The notes below the pieces were generated by a model. It saw nothing but the letters and a program-made list of their open reading frames with translations. It had not been told where the DNA came from and ran no database searches. Below, one piece after another: positions 23,001-35,000 of a DNA stretch of 64,000 nt. Every line of letters starts with the position of its first letter. The first letter of the stretch is position 1. Position numbers and translations under genes: made by a program. Source of the stretch: Symbiodinium natans (Eukaryota > Sar > Dinophyceae > Suessiales > Symbiodiniaceae); contig CAJNDS010002119.1 of NCBI GenBank assembly GCA_905221605.1, positions 184,001-248,000 of the forward strand. Direction: 5' to 3'.

Positions 23001-26000
23001 GGTACTTTGTCAGAGTACCCTTATCGTAGGAGGCGGGTGCGCAGCATCACACTTGAAATCTTAAGGCCTACCATTCAAAGCCGCCAAAGCCGAAGCCGCG
23101 TTTGGATTTCCAAGGCCTGGCCTCCTGGTTTCAAGGCCCCGGCTCTTGAAATCTTAAGGCTTAAGCCGAGGGAGCCTTGGATTGGATTTCAAAGGCCTGC
23201 CTGGTCTCCACGGGCCTAGAGGCGGGGAGCAACCGTCATCCCTTCGAAGGTGGGGGGGGGGGGAGGAGGAGGTCTCCAAGCCCTCAACCCCTCAGGCTGT
23301 TCTTCTTAACACATCCCATTACAATCATACGGATACGGGGGCTTCGGTTGAAGAGGGTCCTTAGCCAGCTTCGACTATTCGGGAGGGGGGTAGGGGCCAT
23401 ATGCGACGTGCTTCAACAAGAAGTACTGCCATCAAGCCGCTTGCCCACGCCACCCTTCCCGCCAAAGAGAGTCACCTGCAGTATTCGACTGGGTTGAGTT
23501 TAGGCCGGCTGTGGCATTGCCCACGAGCAACGCAAGAAACAAAAATGCTATCGAAGTACATGACCCGAGAGCAAAGAGGTCTTAAACCAAAGCGCTTGCC
23601 CTCAACGCGGTTCGAGGGTTCGAGCCTTCAGATGATGGGTTTGCAGAATGCCATGCCCATCTGGGGGCTGTGGCTTTGGCATGTGAAAAGTGAATTCGAA
23701 GGTCTTGGGTTGGGAAGACCCGTTCCGAAGACTGAAGGGATTCGTTCGGCTTTCCGAACAGCAGTAGCTTCAAAGACGGCCGACTACAACCACAAAGCCC
23801 TGTTGGCCCTATGCCCTACACTCTATATGACTTGCCAACCCTGCAATCCCAAAGCCTGAGCCTAAATAGCGCAACCCGGCCGGGCCTGTGTCGTTGGCAG
23901 GGCTGAAGCATCACCAAAAGCCAGCGATGCCTGGCTGGGAATGGTTTGGCCTCGTTTGCAGGGTTCAGGGCGTCCGGCTCCTGGCTGAGGAGCTTTTGAG
24001 GGCCGTTTGACTTGAGGGGCGGCCCTAACAAAACGAGACTTAAGACTTAAGACTGGGGATCAGGATTCGAGGGCCCAGCGCTCAAGCATCCAGCGAGGGC
24101 GTGTCAGGTTGAAACTTTAGAGCTTGGGAACATGGAAGCCCCGGACATCGATCATGGGCCTTACACGGGTGGAAACAGACTAACCGTGACTACCGAACCC
24201 AAAGAACCACACGCAACACGATGCAACTCAAAAAACAGGCTCTCTATGACTCTCTATATCCTCCAAAACACAGAACCCCCAGATACTCCCCTAAACATGA
24301 AGGCCCCGGACCAAGTATCCCAGGGCCGGCGGGCCCACCAGGTTCTCAGGCCGGTCGCCCACCTCCACATCTGTTCCGGCTCCAGTTGAAAGGTAGGGTA
24401 CTGACCTGCTGGTGTTCTAGGCTGGGAAGACGGAGCTTGGGGCTTCATGTTACAGAAGCCACACAATTGCAAAGACACCAACAGCAACATCAACAGCAAG
24501 CAGCAAGAAAAAAACAAAAATCAAAGCTGCAACAACAGGTGCTGCAACAGCTGCTGCAGCGGCAGCAGTAGCAAACGGCCCGATTCCTTCATGGTTAGCT
24601 ACAACTCCATTTGCAGAGCGTGCTGCCCAACTCGGAGCACCCGGCCCGAACGACATACGATCCTACTCGCCTCGTACATGGGCAACGACTTCGCGGAGCA
24701 GATTTTCCGGAGCTCGGTGAGCACCTGGCGGGCTGTGCAGCGCCAAAGAGGTCCGCACTTGCAGATTTACTCTTGGTACTCGAGTCTGATGCGAGGAAGA
24801 ACATGCCACGGAACCCAATCATGAGAGACAAAACAGCTCATCTTGAAGCTACTTGGAGGTGCAGGCGATTGGTTCAAGCTGCGGGTCGCTGCCGGTCCCA
24901 GCCTGCACCTGCGAGTCCACCCGCGCCTTCCAATAGGCCTGTGGGAGATTGCAGGAGGCAAGAACTTCAGATTCCAGCTCTCGCATTGGACTGAGACTTG
25001 AAGTAGCTCCGCCTCGCCACTGCCCTCCTCAATGAGCTGGTTCACAATCAGCCTGCAAGCTGTGCTAAACCCCCTAGCGGCCTGGAGACCCTAAATAATA
25101 GGCCCCTATAGGCTCGAAGGCTGCTTGTGGCTCAACACCGAAAGACTCCAGCCTCCGGCAGCAGATGCCCTGCGATTTCAGTTCGTGCACCTCACGGACA
25201 AGCAAGGTGCTGAAACACAGCACCACCGACAGCACCACCGACAGCACCACATGAGTGAATACAGTCAACAACACGTTGCAGTTGAACCTTGGCAGCTTGT
25301 GACGGTAAGAGTTTAAGGGCCGTCTTCACAAGCCTTGAAATCGACGTACTCTGAGAAGACGGCCGCATGCGGCCGCTTGCAAGGCAAAATGATCGATGCA
25401 ACCATTCAGTCGATCCCGTGCGCTTGTGTGCACAGAATAGTTGATCCTGTACCAAGTGCCAACGTAATCGTGCTGGATCCTTGAGAACATCCAAACGCCA
25501 CCTTTGCTTCTATAACTTCTATTGTTCCCGGGCATGTGTGCTTCAAAGGCCCGGGCCCCAAACCCCAAAGCCCCAAGACCCTGTCAAGTCAGCGGCCGAG
25601 TCGCCAAGCGCTGTGCCTCCGCTGCATCCAACTCCGTGGGCCTGGTGACGACCACAAACCTCTGCGTGCCACAGGAGGGGTGGAGATTTGGGAGTCAGGG
25701 ATTGCGGCGGCCACAATTCCGAGGCTCCATGGCCCTTCATTTGGATGCAGACATCTGAGTTGCTCTGGTTTTGGGAGTTCAACTGGGTTCAACATGTCAT
25801 GTGTTCTGGCGCTGGCGCCTGCTCTGGCTTCAGCGGACTTGTCTTGGGGCTTCAGAATTGAAGACAAACCAATCCTATAACACCCGAACCCCACAATCGA
25901 CAAGCCATTCCCCCACCCACCAAACTCGAAACCCGAACCCGAAGGCCCCCAAACCCACGGCCCCCTGCGAATCAAAAACTCCAGCTCCACAACGTCTCTG

Positions 26001-29000
26001 AGCGCCCACCAGGTAACTCTGCCGTGGCTCCAGAAGCTGGCGCCGGGGGCGGCGTCTTCAGGGCGCTGCCGAGGAAGGCCACCTCACAGAGGCGGCTTTC
26101 ACGTTGAAGGATGGTGTAGATGACTTGAAAACCCCTGATTTTGAATCCTGATCTTTTTTTGCCGCCCGCCTAGCGGACATGGGAAAACTAGGGCACATGT
26201 CCGGCAAGCATGTTCGAGTTTACACGCCACTCCAGACGAGGGGGAAAACTGTCCAGGACCTCACAGCACAGAATACCCATTATGGTTTTGGGCTTTGGAA
26301 GGTTCAGCGTCGTTTGGTCTGGCCTAGGAAAGTAAGAGCGTTCGAGGCTTGGCTGGTTTTGGGGTGATGCTCGTTTTTGGCTTGGGCCTGTGAAGTTCTG
26401 CCAAGCCCATAAACCTGTAATTCTCGCTCCCGACTGCGGCCAGCTTGCACGGTCGCGGATGTTGCGAACTCGTTTCTCCGCCTGTCGGAAGCTTACCCGG
26501 CTCTGCACAAGAACCCTCAAAACCCAAAACGCTTGCAACATTGCATCCCTTGGGGTTGGGCTGTAAGATTTGGAGCCTGAGCTGGGCGCGCTTGACTTTC
26601 TGATAGCGAGCTCTGTCGTCGGATCCGGTGAAACGCTTCATAAGCCCGCTTTTGCCACGAAACCTGGGTGGCGGCGCGCCCGCCTACAAAGAGCTTCTGC
26701 GTTCTTGAAGCCCGAGTCCTGTATTCCAAGCCCGCTGAAACCTTTTCAAACATCCCGAGTGCAACAAAGACTAGTTTTTGAGATCCTAGCTTAGCCCCTT
26801 TACACGTCCCAGACGATTTTAAAAGTGAGGGGCGTTTTGGGGTGCCATCTGCAACGATTCGGCAGATTCTGTGTTCCACTCACGGGGCTCAGAAGCTCTC
26901 CAGCTCCAGCAGCACATCCACAGCTTCGAGGTAACTGACCCTGGCCTCATCCAGCTCTTGCACCTGCTAAAGATAGGAGAAAGCATATGATTGCAAAAAA
27001 GGTATCGGAGTGATTTAGGTTGGAGATTTCGATGTGTCGGTCTCAAGGCCTAGGGCATCATGAAGATACCAGATCTACACAAGACCCACAATGAGACCCC
27101 GCAGCAGTACGCCGGACACGTTTAGCTGATGCTGCTTCAACCCCTTAACAGTTTAGGCAATGCGGAAGGCCCGGCCCTAGAACCACACCATGCTCGACGG
27201 GTGGCGTTGCATGACCAGTTCCAGCAGTCGTCGGCCTCACTGGTCCACGCAACCTCAGACCCCAGGCTTCGGCTTGAGGACCCGGAAGGTCCCCCCCAGT
27301 CCCGCCATAAGCTGGGAACCCCCATAAGCCCAAAAGTCCCCTTCTTCTGGGATGGGTGGCCGCAAGGCGAAACTCACGGCCGAGTCGGTCGATCAGTGCC
27401 AGGATGGTGTCGGCGTCGTTGTTGGGTCCTCAGCGGGCTCGGTGATCTTGGCCATGGCAACTTCCTCTTCTACAGAAACCAGGTGTGTTGACTGTCCTCG
27501 AACATGCGCCCGACCTCCTCCTGTTCGATACCCGCCGGTCCCTCCACCCATCGCCAACTCCGCAAAGCTTTTTCGGATTCTCTGCCAAACTTTCTCCTAC
27601 TACCGGCAAGGAGGCCCTGTCAACACCGCAAACGCTTGCAAGCTCAGCGGACAGAACTGTCGAGCTAATGAGGCCAAGAGACCCGGCTCATCCACGAGGT
27701 CCTGTAGCAAAGCCATGCAAATCCCGTCAAAGCAGTTCCCAAGCTAAGTTTGCAGCAGGACCAATCGCGACTGAAACCCAAAGCTTGAGGGTTTTCGATG
27801 GGACTTCAAGATTGGTGCTTTCTGGAAGGGGTTCCCGTTCCTGTGCCAGCTGCGTCACTGGTCCCAGCTCTGCAATGACCTAGCGAGGGCTCGGTAAGTG
27901 ATGCAGGTTTTGTTAGGGGGTTTACTGTATACGAAATAGGTCTGCAAGTGATCCTACTCTGCCATAGGCTGTTGGCTGAACTGCCATCCCCCAAACTCGG
28001 AGAGCAACGCCACCCATGTATACATTGCATACATACGCTCGTTGCATACCCACACTCGTGTGCACACTCGCAACTAAAGAAAAATGGGCCCGCAAATACG
28101 AAGCACATACATGTGCTCATGTGTCGATAGCCACGTTTATACGAAATATGCGGAAAGAGCATAAACGAATGAATGCATTTGTAAATGTACACATGTCGAG
28201 ACACACACACAGATATACACATCTATATATATATATATGGCATTCATGTTTTTAGTACTAGATGGTACCATGTATTTAATATTCAATTCCATGCCTCGTC
28301 TCAGTTTGATGAGCCTCCAAAATTCAAAGGTTCCTCGCCTTCTGTAGCTCCCGGCGCAGCGCTGCGCCGCGGTCCTCCTGGCACCGTGCACCCTAGGAAA
28401 GCCTCCAAGACTCCCACGACTAGCCAAAAAATCCAGTCGAGCCCCTCTTTGACCCTGCCAAAACATCCCTAAACCCTAAACCCTAAACATCCCTCAGTTT
28501 TTCGGTGCTTTGTTGTTGCGCCGCAGCAGGGCCTCCAGCAGTTCCACGAAGACGTCGTCGATGCATTGCAGGGACTTCCGGGCCTTCCTGGAATTTGGTG
28601 GCGGAGTTTCTTCTGTCATCCATATCTTTAATCATTAGAGATCACTTCAGGCCTAGTGTTCCAGAGGCCTCTACTATGACTGCTGGCTGGCAAAATTGGA
28701 AAATACTATCTTTCCATCCGGAAGGGCGTTGGCCCTTTCAACAAGTTGTTTTCGGGTTCTGCTTGCCGTCCGACAGAGGCTCCCGACCGCATTTCCGCGT
28801 AAACATGTGAAGCCTTGTTGAGCAATACTGATACTGGCTTGCTGCCCAGCATCCAGACCCTCTTCCTGGCCGGAGAAACGTCTGGCGGAGCCTCCGTGAT
28901 TGCCGGAACCTCCACCTTTGGGATTGTCGCAGTGCTGGAAAGGGTTTCGCCCGCTGTCAGGTCCATAAATGTCCGTATGGGTTTCGGGTTGAAGTAGTTT

Positions 29001-32000
29001 GGGTCGGGCGACGATGGGATCTGCTGAGAATGCTGACCTGTAGGGCTTCCTCCAAGTCCGCGACACTCTACTATGACACAATTCTATGAGCACATGAAGC
29101 CCGGCACCTTCCGAATCCGGGCTGCTGTCGCTTTTGGTTTGGCCTGGGCAGACTTTGCTGCCCATGCCATCGCCGCAGCAAGCACTGCCAAATTCCATCG
29201 TCTGGCTGTCGGGTGGTTGCCTCTTGGGACCGACCTTCTCAAAAAGAGCTTTGTAGATGGCCGAGCTGCGCTAGGGCTTGGCAGGGGAGAGCCAGGAACT
29301 TGATCAAAACTTATATAGACTCAGATAAGATGCCCGCATCGCGAAACTGCGCCGCTTTCTCCAGTTGCCGGCCGCAACAGAAGCGGCACCGGGACAAAGG
29401 CTGCAAGCGACTGGCCCAAAGAAGGCAACATGCTGGCAACAGGAAACCTTTGTCCCGAAGCCTACAAATGTTAGACTCCTAGACCTTGCAAATCGAAACC
29501 TCTGGGACCACAGTGTTGTGGCCGAGGGCGGCAAGAGACGGAGAAATCTAGGCTTGGTGGGATTTCTTGGCCTGTTGCTGACGGGTCTGAGTCGTAGGGA
29601 AAGCATTGCGGGTTCGCATGTTGGCACTGATTTTCTTGGGGTTCTAGAAGTGCTGCGGTGCACCAACATCGCTGTTTGGAGCCTCCTCGTGCTGCAGATA
29701 TGCACCGGACTACCTGTCTCAACCCAGGCCGGTCATGCCCGCTGGATATAGCGAGCAGTAGTTGTCACGCCTCATCGAACTTCTCGTCGGCCCCCGATGC
29801 TAGGCCAAGGCCGAGCATTCCGAGCCTCGTTGCGAGCGGAGGTCTGCAGGTTTGTCGGCTGGATGTGGGGGCCATCGGGCTTCGAGGATGGCCACACAAG
29901 TGGAACCGGGTGCTGTGAGTTGGGTATTTCGGGTCTTGGGGTTGAAGCTTGGAAGCTTCGAATCTTCTTAGGGCTTCTTGATTCGGACCGGGACACCTCA
30001 ACCTTTCTGGTTTGAAGGTGAGCTGACCCGTCGTGGGAGTGCCAGGACTGAGGACTGTGGGGCTTCAGCCGGCTTGGTACGGTCTGCTGGTCTACTGCAC
30101 CAGGTCTGTAAGGTTCGGGTTGGGTTGACGTGTCTTTTGTCCCACCATGGCGGCCATCCGCTCGGGCGTGAGAATCGCCAACGCGTTGAAAGTTGCCTCA
30201 ACCAAGCGGGAATGCCGAACCGAGCCAAATGAAAGGGTCTGAGTCTTGGCCTGGTCTCTGCCCAAGCCTTGGGACATCCCTAAACGTCCCTTTTGCGCTG
30301 AAACCCACAAACCATGGCTTCAACAATCTTCTTCCATGCTCATCCAAGCTCAAGCCAAAATTGAGGCCCTCAGCTCCGAACCTAAGTGACCCCACAACAG
30401 CCCAAACCTCCAAACTCCCCCAAATCACATCCACTGTCCACTTCATAACCCCCTAGAGCCCAGACCGTCTGGCCTCCTGAAACCCTGAACTCGAAGAGCC
30501 TCTCTTTCGGCGCCCCAAAGCGCAGTTGTTGACAGAACCTCCCTCAAACCCCACAAAAGCAAGCCCCCAAGCTTACGTCAAAAAGGCCCCCCCCCTCGAA
30601 GTTGCGTCAAATTTGACTCAAACATCCCCTTCGTCAACCAGCGAGGGTCTGCGTCCAGCTCCTCCCACGCCTCCCGGAGGCGCCTGGAACACAGAAAAAG
30701 CCGCAGAGCCCTCGAAAGTTGATGGCCAGTTTCAGGTACACCATCCAAAAAAAAAAGCTCACAGATGGAAACTTCAACTCATGTTTCTGGAACCCTGTCA
30801 TCCGCGGCACCCTGCCCAGATCAGCGACGATTCCGCGCGCCGGTCGCCTTGAAGACAGAAACTCGGGTTTCTGGTTCGGGTTCAGGGTGCCCGCTTCTCA
30901 AAACGGGGTCCGGAGGCACCTTGATGTTAGGATCCACTCTCACTATGCCTGACACACACACACACACCTACCTCTGCGCGGACGCCACCATGCAAGTCCT
31001 ACATGGCGATGTCATGTGCTCCGAGCGGCGCTCGCAAAGCTTCAAGGTCTCCTCTTCCCAGAAGCAAAGCTGCCTGCACTTCTCAGGTGTTTTCACAGTA
31101 GGCACTGGGCAGCTGGTTGCTTCTCAAATTCGAGAGGGGAGAACGCAGGGCGTTCCAGGCTGCGGGTGCCATTTCCGGAGTCTCCATCCCAAGCTGTTAC
31201 CCGACCCATGACCGCCTTGGCCCAAAGCCATAAACACTCCCACCACTGCTGGAAGCTTCGGCCTTTCCAGCTCGCGACGCTCAGCCAGGTGCTTTGACAT
31301 GGCGTCCTCAGCGCAAAGCGCGCTGGCAGGTTGGCCTATGATAAAGGGCCTCAACATATGAATTGAGAGATCTGTGAGCTGTAAACCCAGTACAGGGCTT
31401 CATGATTGAGGGCCGATAACTGTGAAAAGTCAGTGGGCAGGACTCATTCTCAAAGGACTCCTGGGTAAGGTGGCCAGTTCATGTCAGTGTGCACGCAGAT
31501 GGTCGAGGTCCTAACCGGAAGCCTGCCCCATGTTTAAAGCAGACCAGGGTCTGGTTTGAGATGAGCACTGGACTCGCTGGAATCACTGCGGGTCCTTCCA
31601 GACGGGGACGGGCCTTTGAATGCCCTCAGACACGCGCATCTGACTTAACTCGCGCTCCTCGGTGGCTGTTGCCTTGGGCTCTTGCCACGGGGACTTTGCC
31701 AGTGCTGTCTGTCGGATTCCAAAGACCTCGTCTGCTCCCGAGACGCAAGCATCGATTGAAGGGACTGCTCTAGAGCTCTGATCAATTGCATTGCATGCAT
31801 TCTAAGGTTCCCTGGGCTCTGAAAAAGAGGCAAGAAAACCGTTCTCAAAGACTGCTCCAGGGGCAGAATGGCCGGGTCGGTGCTGGTGAGCTCCTCGTGG
31901 TCATTCGGACTCTTGGGGGAACGTGACAAGACGGCGCTGAGAAGGCTATCAGGCTATGAACAAGCTCCAGTCCGCCCGCGACCGGGAACCCCACAGCTTA

Positions 32001-35000
32001 GTCTCAGCTTACAGGCCTACAGCAGCCCCCAAATCAAAAAACAAACTCAACATAAAAAGGAATTTCGACGTCAAGCTTTGGCTCTCAACACCTACAGCCT
32101 GCGATAGCCTGCGTTCCTCATCGACCTGGGGCCCCTACATTGAAGCCCTGAGGGCGGCCCTCCGTACCAAAACCTCGGACCTCGCAGCGCCCCAGATACT
32201 TCAAACCAGCTTTACACAGCTCCCGGTTACCGGAGCCTGCAGGTGCATACGGCTTCACTCACTACAGCCTGGGACGCGTCTCGTGCATGCGTCAACGAGC
32301 CGCAACACCGAGCACGACCCAGGAACGACCCAAGAATCCTTCAAGGCTGCGGTAGTGGTTCATGAGCAAAGTAGGCGACATTGACATCTGGACCCTGAGC
32401 AAACTGCTGGGCGAGAGGATCCTGCCAAAAGCTCTCCCACCGCTTTCCCGACTGGGCGCGCTTCGGCGGCAAAGGTGGAAGCCTCAAGGCTTTGATGCGG
32501 TTTGGAGTGCTTCACTCAAAGGGTTTCAAGGCTCTACGAGTTCCAAGGGTTTAGGGAGTCCAAGTCGAGGACTTTGGGAAACGCCTGCGGGGAGGAGGGG
32601 GGGACTGTTTGCGAGAGGTGAAACTCCGCTGGAGAAAACCATTCCCTTGCGGCCTTCCCCGCGGGGTCGCCGCTCGGCGTGTAGGAGCAGCGAAGGCCTG
32701 CGGCTCAGACAGCCCCTGCTGCAGCTACTGCAGCCACTAGGACTGGAGCAGTTTCGGAGCCGTAGACCGGCCGAACTGGTTTAGGAGTTTGGGGTTCGCG
32801 TGCTAATAGGCTGTTTGCGAAGCTGACCCGGGGACCTTCGGCCCACGTGTCAGTCTGTCTCTTCCGCGCGTTCTCTTTTCATGTATATATACATATATGT
32901 ATGTCTACACATATATTGTGTATTTATGTTTATACTTATGCTTATCGATTGATGTATTTATATGGACACACACACACACATATATAGCATAGAAAATATC
33001 AGCATATGTTTCTCTCTGAGAAAAACCCGGACACGCGGCGGGGCGAGAAATCTCTTGCAGGACTTTGGGCGTCTTCTGGATTGTTGCCACCCGGAAAGTC
33101 CAGGACTTCACCGCTCTCAACTTGCACATGCTAAGCTTTTGGCGGTTGTACGGCTTCATGCAGTCGTCGAGGACGCCACATCCCCTGGGGACCTCCTGCC
33201 TTGAAGTGCGTGCAAAAGTGAGGGGAAGTGGAGCGTGTGCTCTGTGTGACAAACAAGTCAGTAACATCCTCAGTGAAGGATGCAATAGGCATGCAGAACT
33301 TAACTGCCCAACTGCAGGCCAAAGTACACGAGGAAGCAAGATGCAAAGACGCGTGCAGCAGCGTGCCCAAGTGGAGGCCGAAGTACACGGTGACACAAGA
33401 TGTGAAGGGCAGCTTGACAGGACCCAAGCGGAGGCCGAAATGACCGACGCAGGCCAACAAGGATCGCAAAAAGCCTTCAATGTTCCTCAACCGCGACATT
33501 GTACATCTTCCCTTGAACCTCTTCCACCGAACAGAAGGAAATTAACCCCGCATTCCTGGATCTCCCCGAAGTGCCCCTTCTTCACAGCAAATCTCCTCCG
33601 GGGCCTTGTCAGCGGACAGGCGGCCGCGCGCCGAGGCTGGCGCGCTGCTCGAGGAGGTTTTCTCGCGAGAGCCCTTCCTTACAGCTGTGTTTGGGGTTAC
33701 GGGCAAACCCTGCATCCGGGTGCTGACACGGCATGTGACTAGAATACAGTGGCTGTGTAATTGAGGCCAGTCCGTGAAGTCTGGTGCTTGTCTTCGGGTT
33801 CGAAGTCCAGCAGCCCTCCAAATCCTCCAATATAGCTGAAACGCAAGCAACTTCAAGTTCGTGGCTTCGTTTCAACAATAAAGTGTTTATCCCAAAGTCT
33901 TGCTGCGAGCATCAGCAGCACCTGCCGGCATTCGAGGGTCTGGTCGAAGTAACCTTGGGCCAGCCGTGCCCCCTCTTGCAAGAAGCAAAGAAATAACAAC
34001 AGCTTCCCATCAACACCAAAAGCAGCGCCTATTGTTCTGAACACGGCCATACATGTTGTCGAGGTGAGAGGTTCTTACATCTTATATGGTTACCTCGTGT
34101 GCGAAAAAACGACACAAAAACAAGTCCCTCAATTGGTTGGTTACTTGCTTGCGCCGTCGGTGAATGAGGAGAATGACATAGAAAGTTGCGCAGGAAAGCA
34201 TCCCCGAGCTCCTGAATATTGAAGTATATTTGCAAGTGGATGGAAGAGCTCGTGAAATACAGTTCATGTGAATCGGACTCTGTGCAAAAGAACAGAAAAC
34301 CATAACAATAAGAACAAAGCCTGAGACAATAAGCGATCGCACAAGATGATATGTTTTTCCTTCAGCTTTTTCATGTGCTCGGAGGTGTCTCTTGTCTTTC
34401 CATCTCTGGCTAGTACTAAACAACCGTGAGCATGGAAGACGGCGCAAGGAACACCCCACCATTTACAGGGTTCACTCGTGGGCCATTTGTTCAGCGTCCA
34501 GAACAAAGGCTTCAAACTCCGTTACCGCGAAGCGGTTCCGATCACGCCGGGCCATTTCCAGACTGAGGCAGAGCTCGTCCAGTGCCTGGCACGAGTGTGC
34601 TCCATGCTTGCGAAATGAGAACGTCTGCTGCGCAAGGATGCCGAGGACAGTAGTGCAGCCCAGAGGGTGGAATACGTAACTGTCGGATCGAAATCTTCGT
34701 TTCGCTTCGCTCACTTCTTGACAGGGTGTGGGCTTGCAAAATTCCCATATTGCCCCATGCTTCTGTGGATGTTGCGGTCCGGATCGCCCTGCCCTCGCCT
34801 GCTCATGGGAAAGACCCAGCCTTAGGCAGCATAACTGAGTGATAGCAAACATCACGCAACACGAGGGGGCATGATGCAGCATGACATGGGCATGACATGT
34901 GCTGACAGCTGAACTCAAAAGGGCGATTCCTGTAAAGATAGCCCAAGGGGGTAGCTCTGGAATCTTCGGCCCAGCTTCTCGGGAAGCTCGCGGAGGCGCC

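Larger units (their letters stand above)
17067..23475 (-). other. ArsA/Get3 ATPase domain 2 (exons) and C-terminus
   Basis: Exons: 23475-23441 (VTLFGGKGGVGK), 22818-22767 (TSMSSAMAVKTAMDGQR), 22616-22568 (VLIISTDPAHSLGDAL), 21838-21800 (VDTAAAMKRFQET), 21461-21399 (DLFDTLPPGSDEIVALTE), 20608-20569 (KFDRIIIDTAPTG), 20450-20413 (GHAVRLLTYPDFL), 20288-20245 (ERLAERVARLRERFG), 18252-~18174 (VVTIPTTLALEETKRL), 17673-17641 (VIANRILDIEQ), 17567-17529 (VGQMAASQQKTQK), 17417-17370 (VALDALEALAKREGLE), 17150-17067 (VVRVPYLDREVQGIYGLQYL..., TGA). The order matches Get3b-like proteins from P-loop to the conserved EVxG near the end. Relative to domain 1, the helix exon between DFL and the RLRERF exon is not visible in the 124 bp between them, and a short exon before IANRIL is missing. 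Confidence 0.85.

Noticed and set aside
29073-29303. 76-codon plus-strand frame (YEHMKPGTFRIRAAVAFGLA)
   Set aside because: Looks protein-like, but minus strand is also open and exon-like nearby, and no plus-strand gene is supported anywhere else in the window.
30339-30372. Possible relict of the dinoflagellate spliced leader (AGCCAAAAT core)
   Set aside because: Only about 9 bases match and the surroundings do not.
32455-32500. Plus-strand RFGGKGGSLKALMRF resembling an ArsA P-loop
   Set aside because: Lacks the GKT/S, wrong strand, no neighbouring ATPase motifs in phase.
33065-33742. 225-codon plus-strand frame
   Set aside because: Covers the 58-bp repeat and the antisense of a minus-strand exon; repeat period is not a multiple of three.
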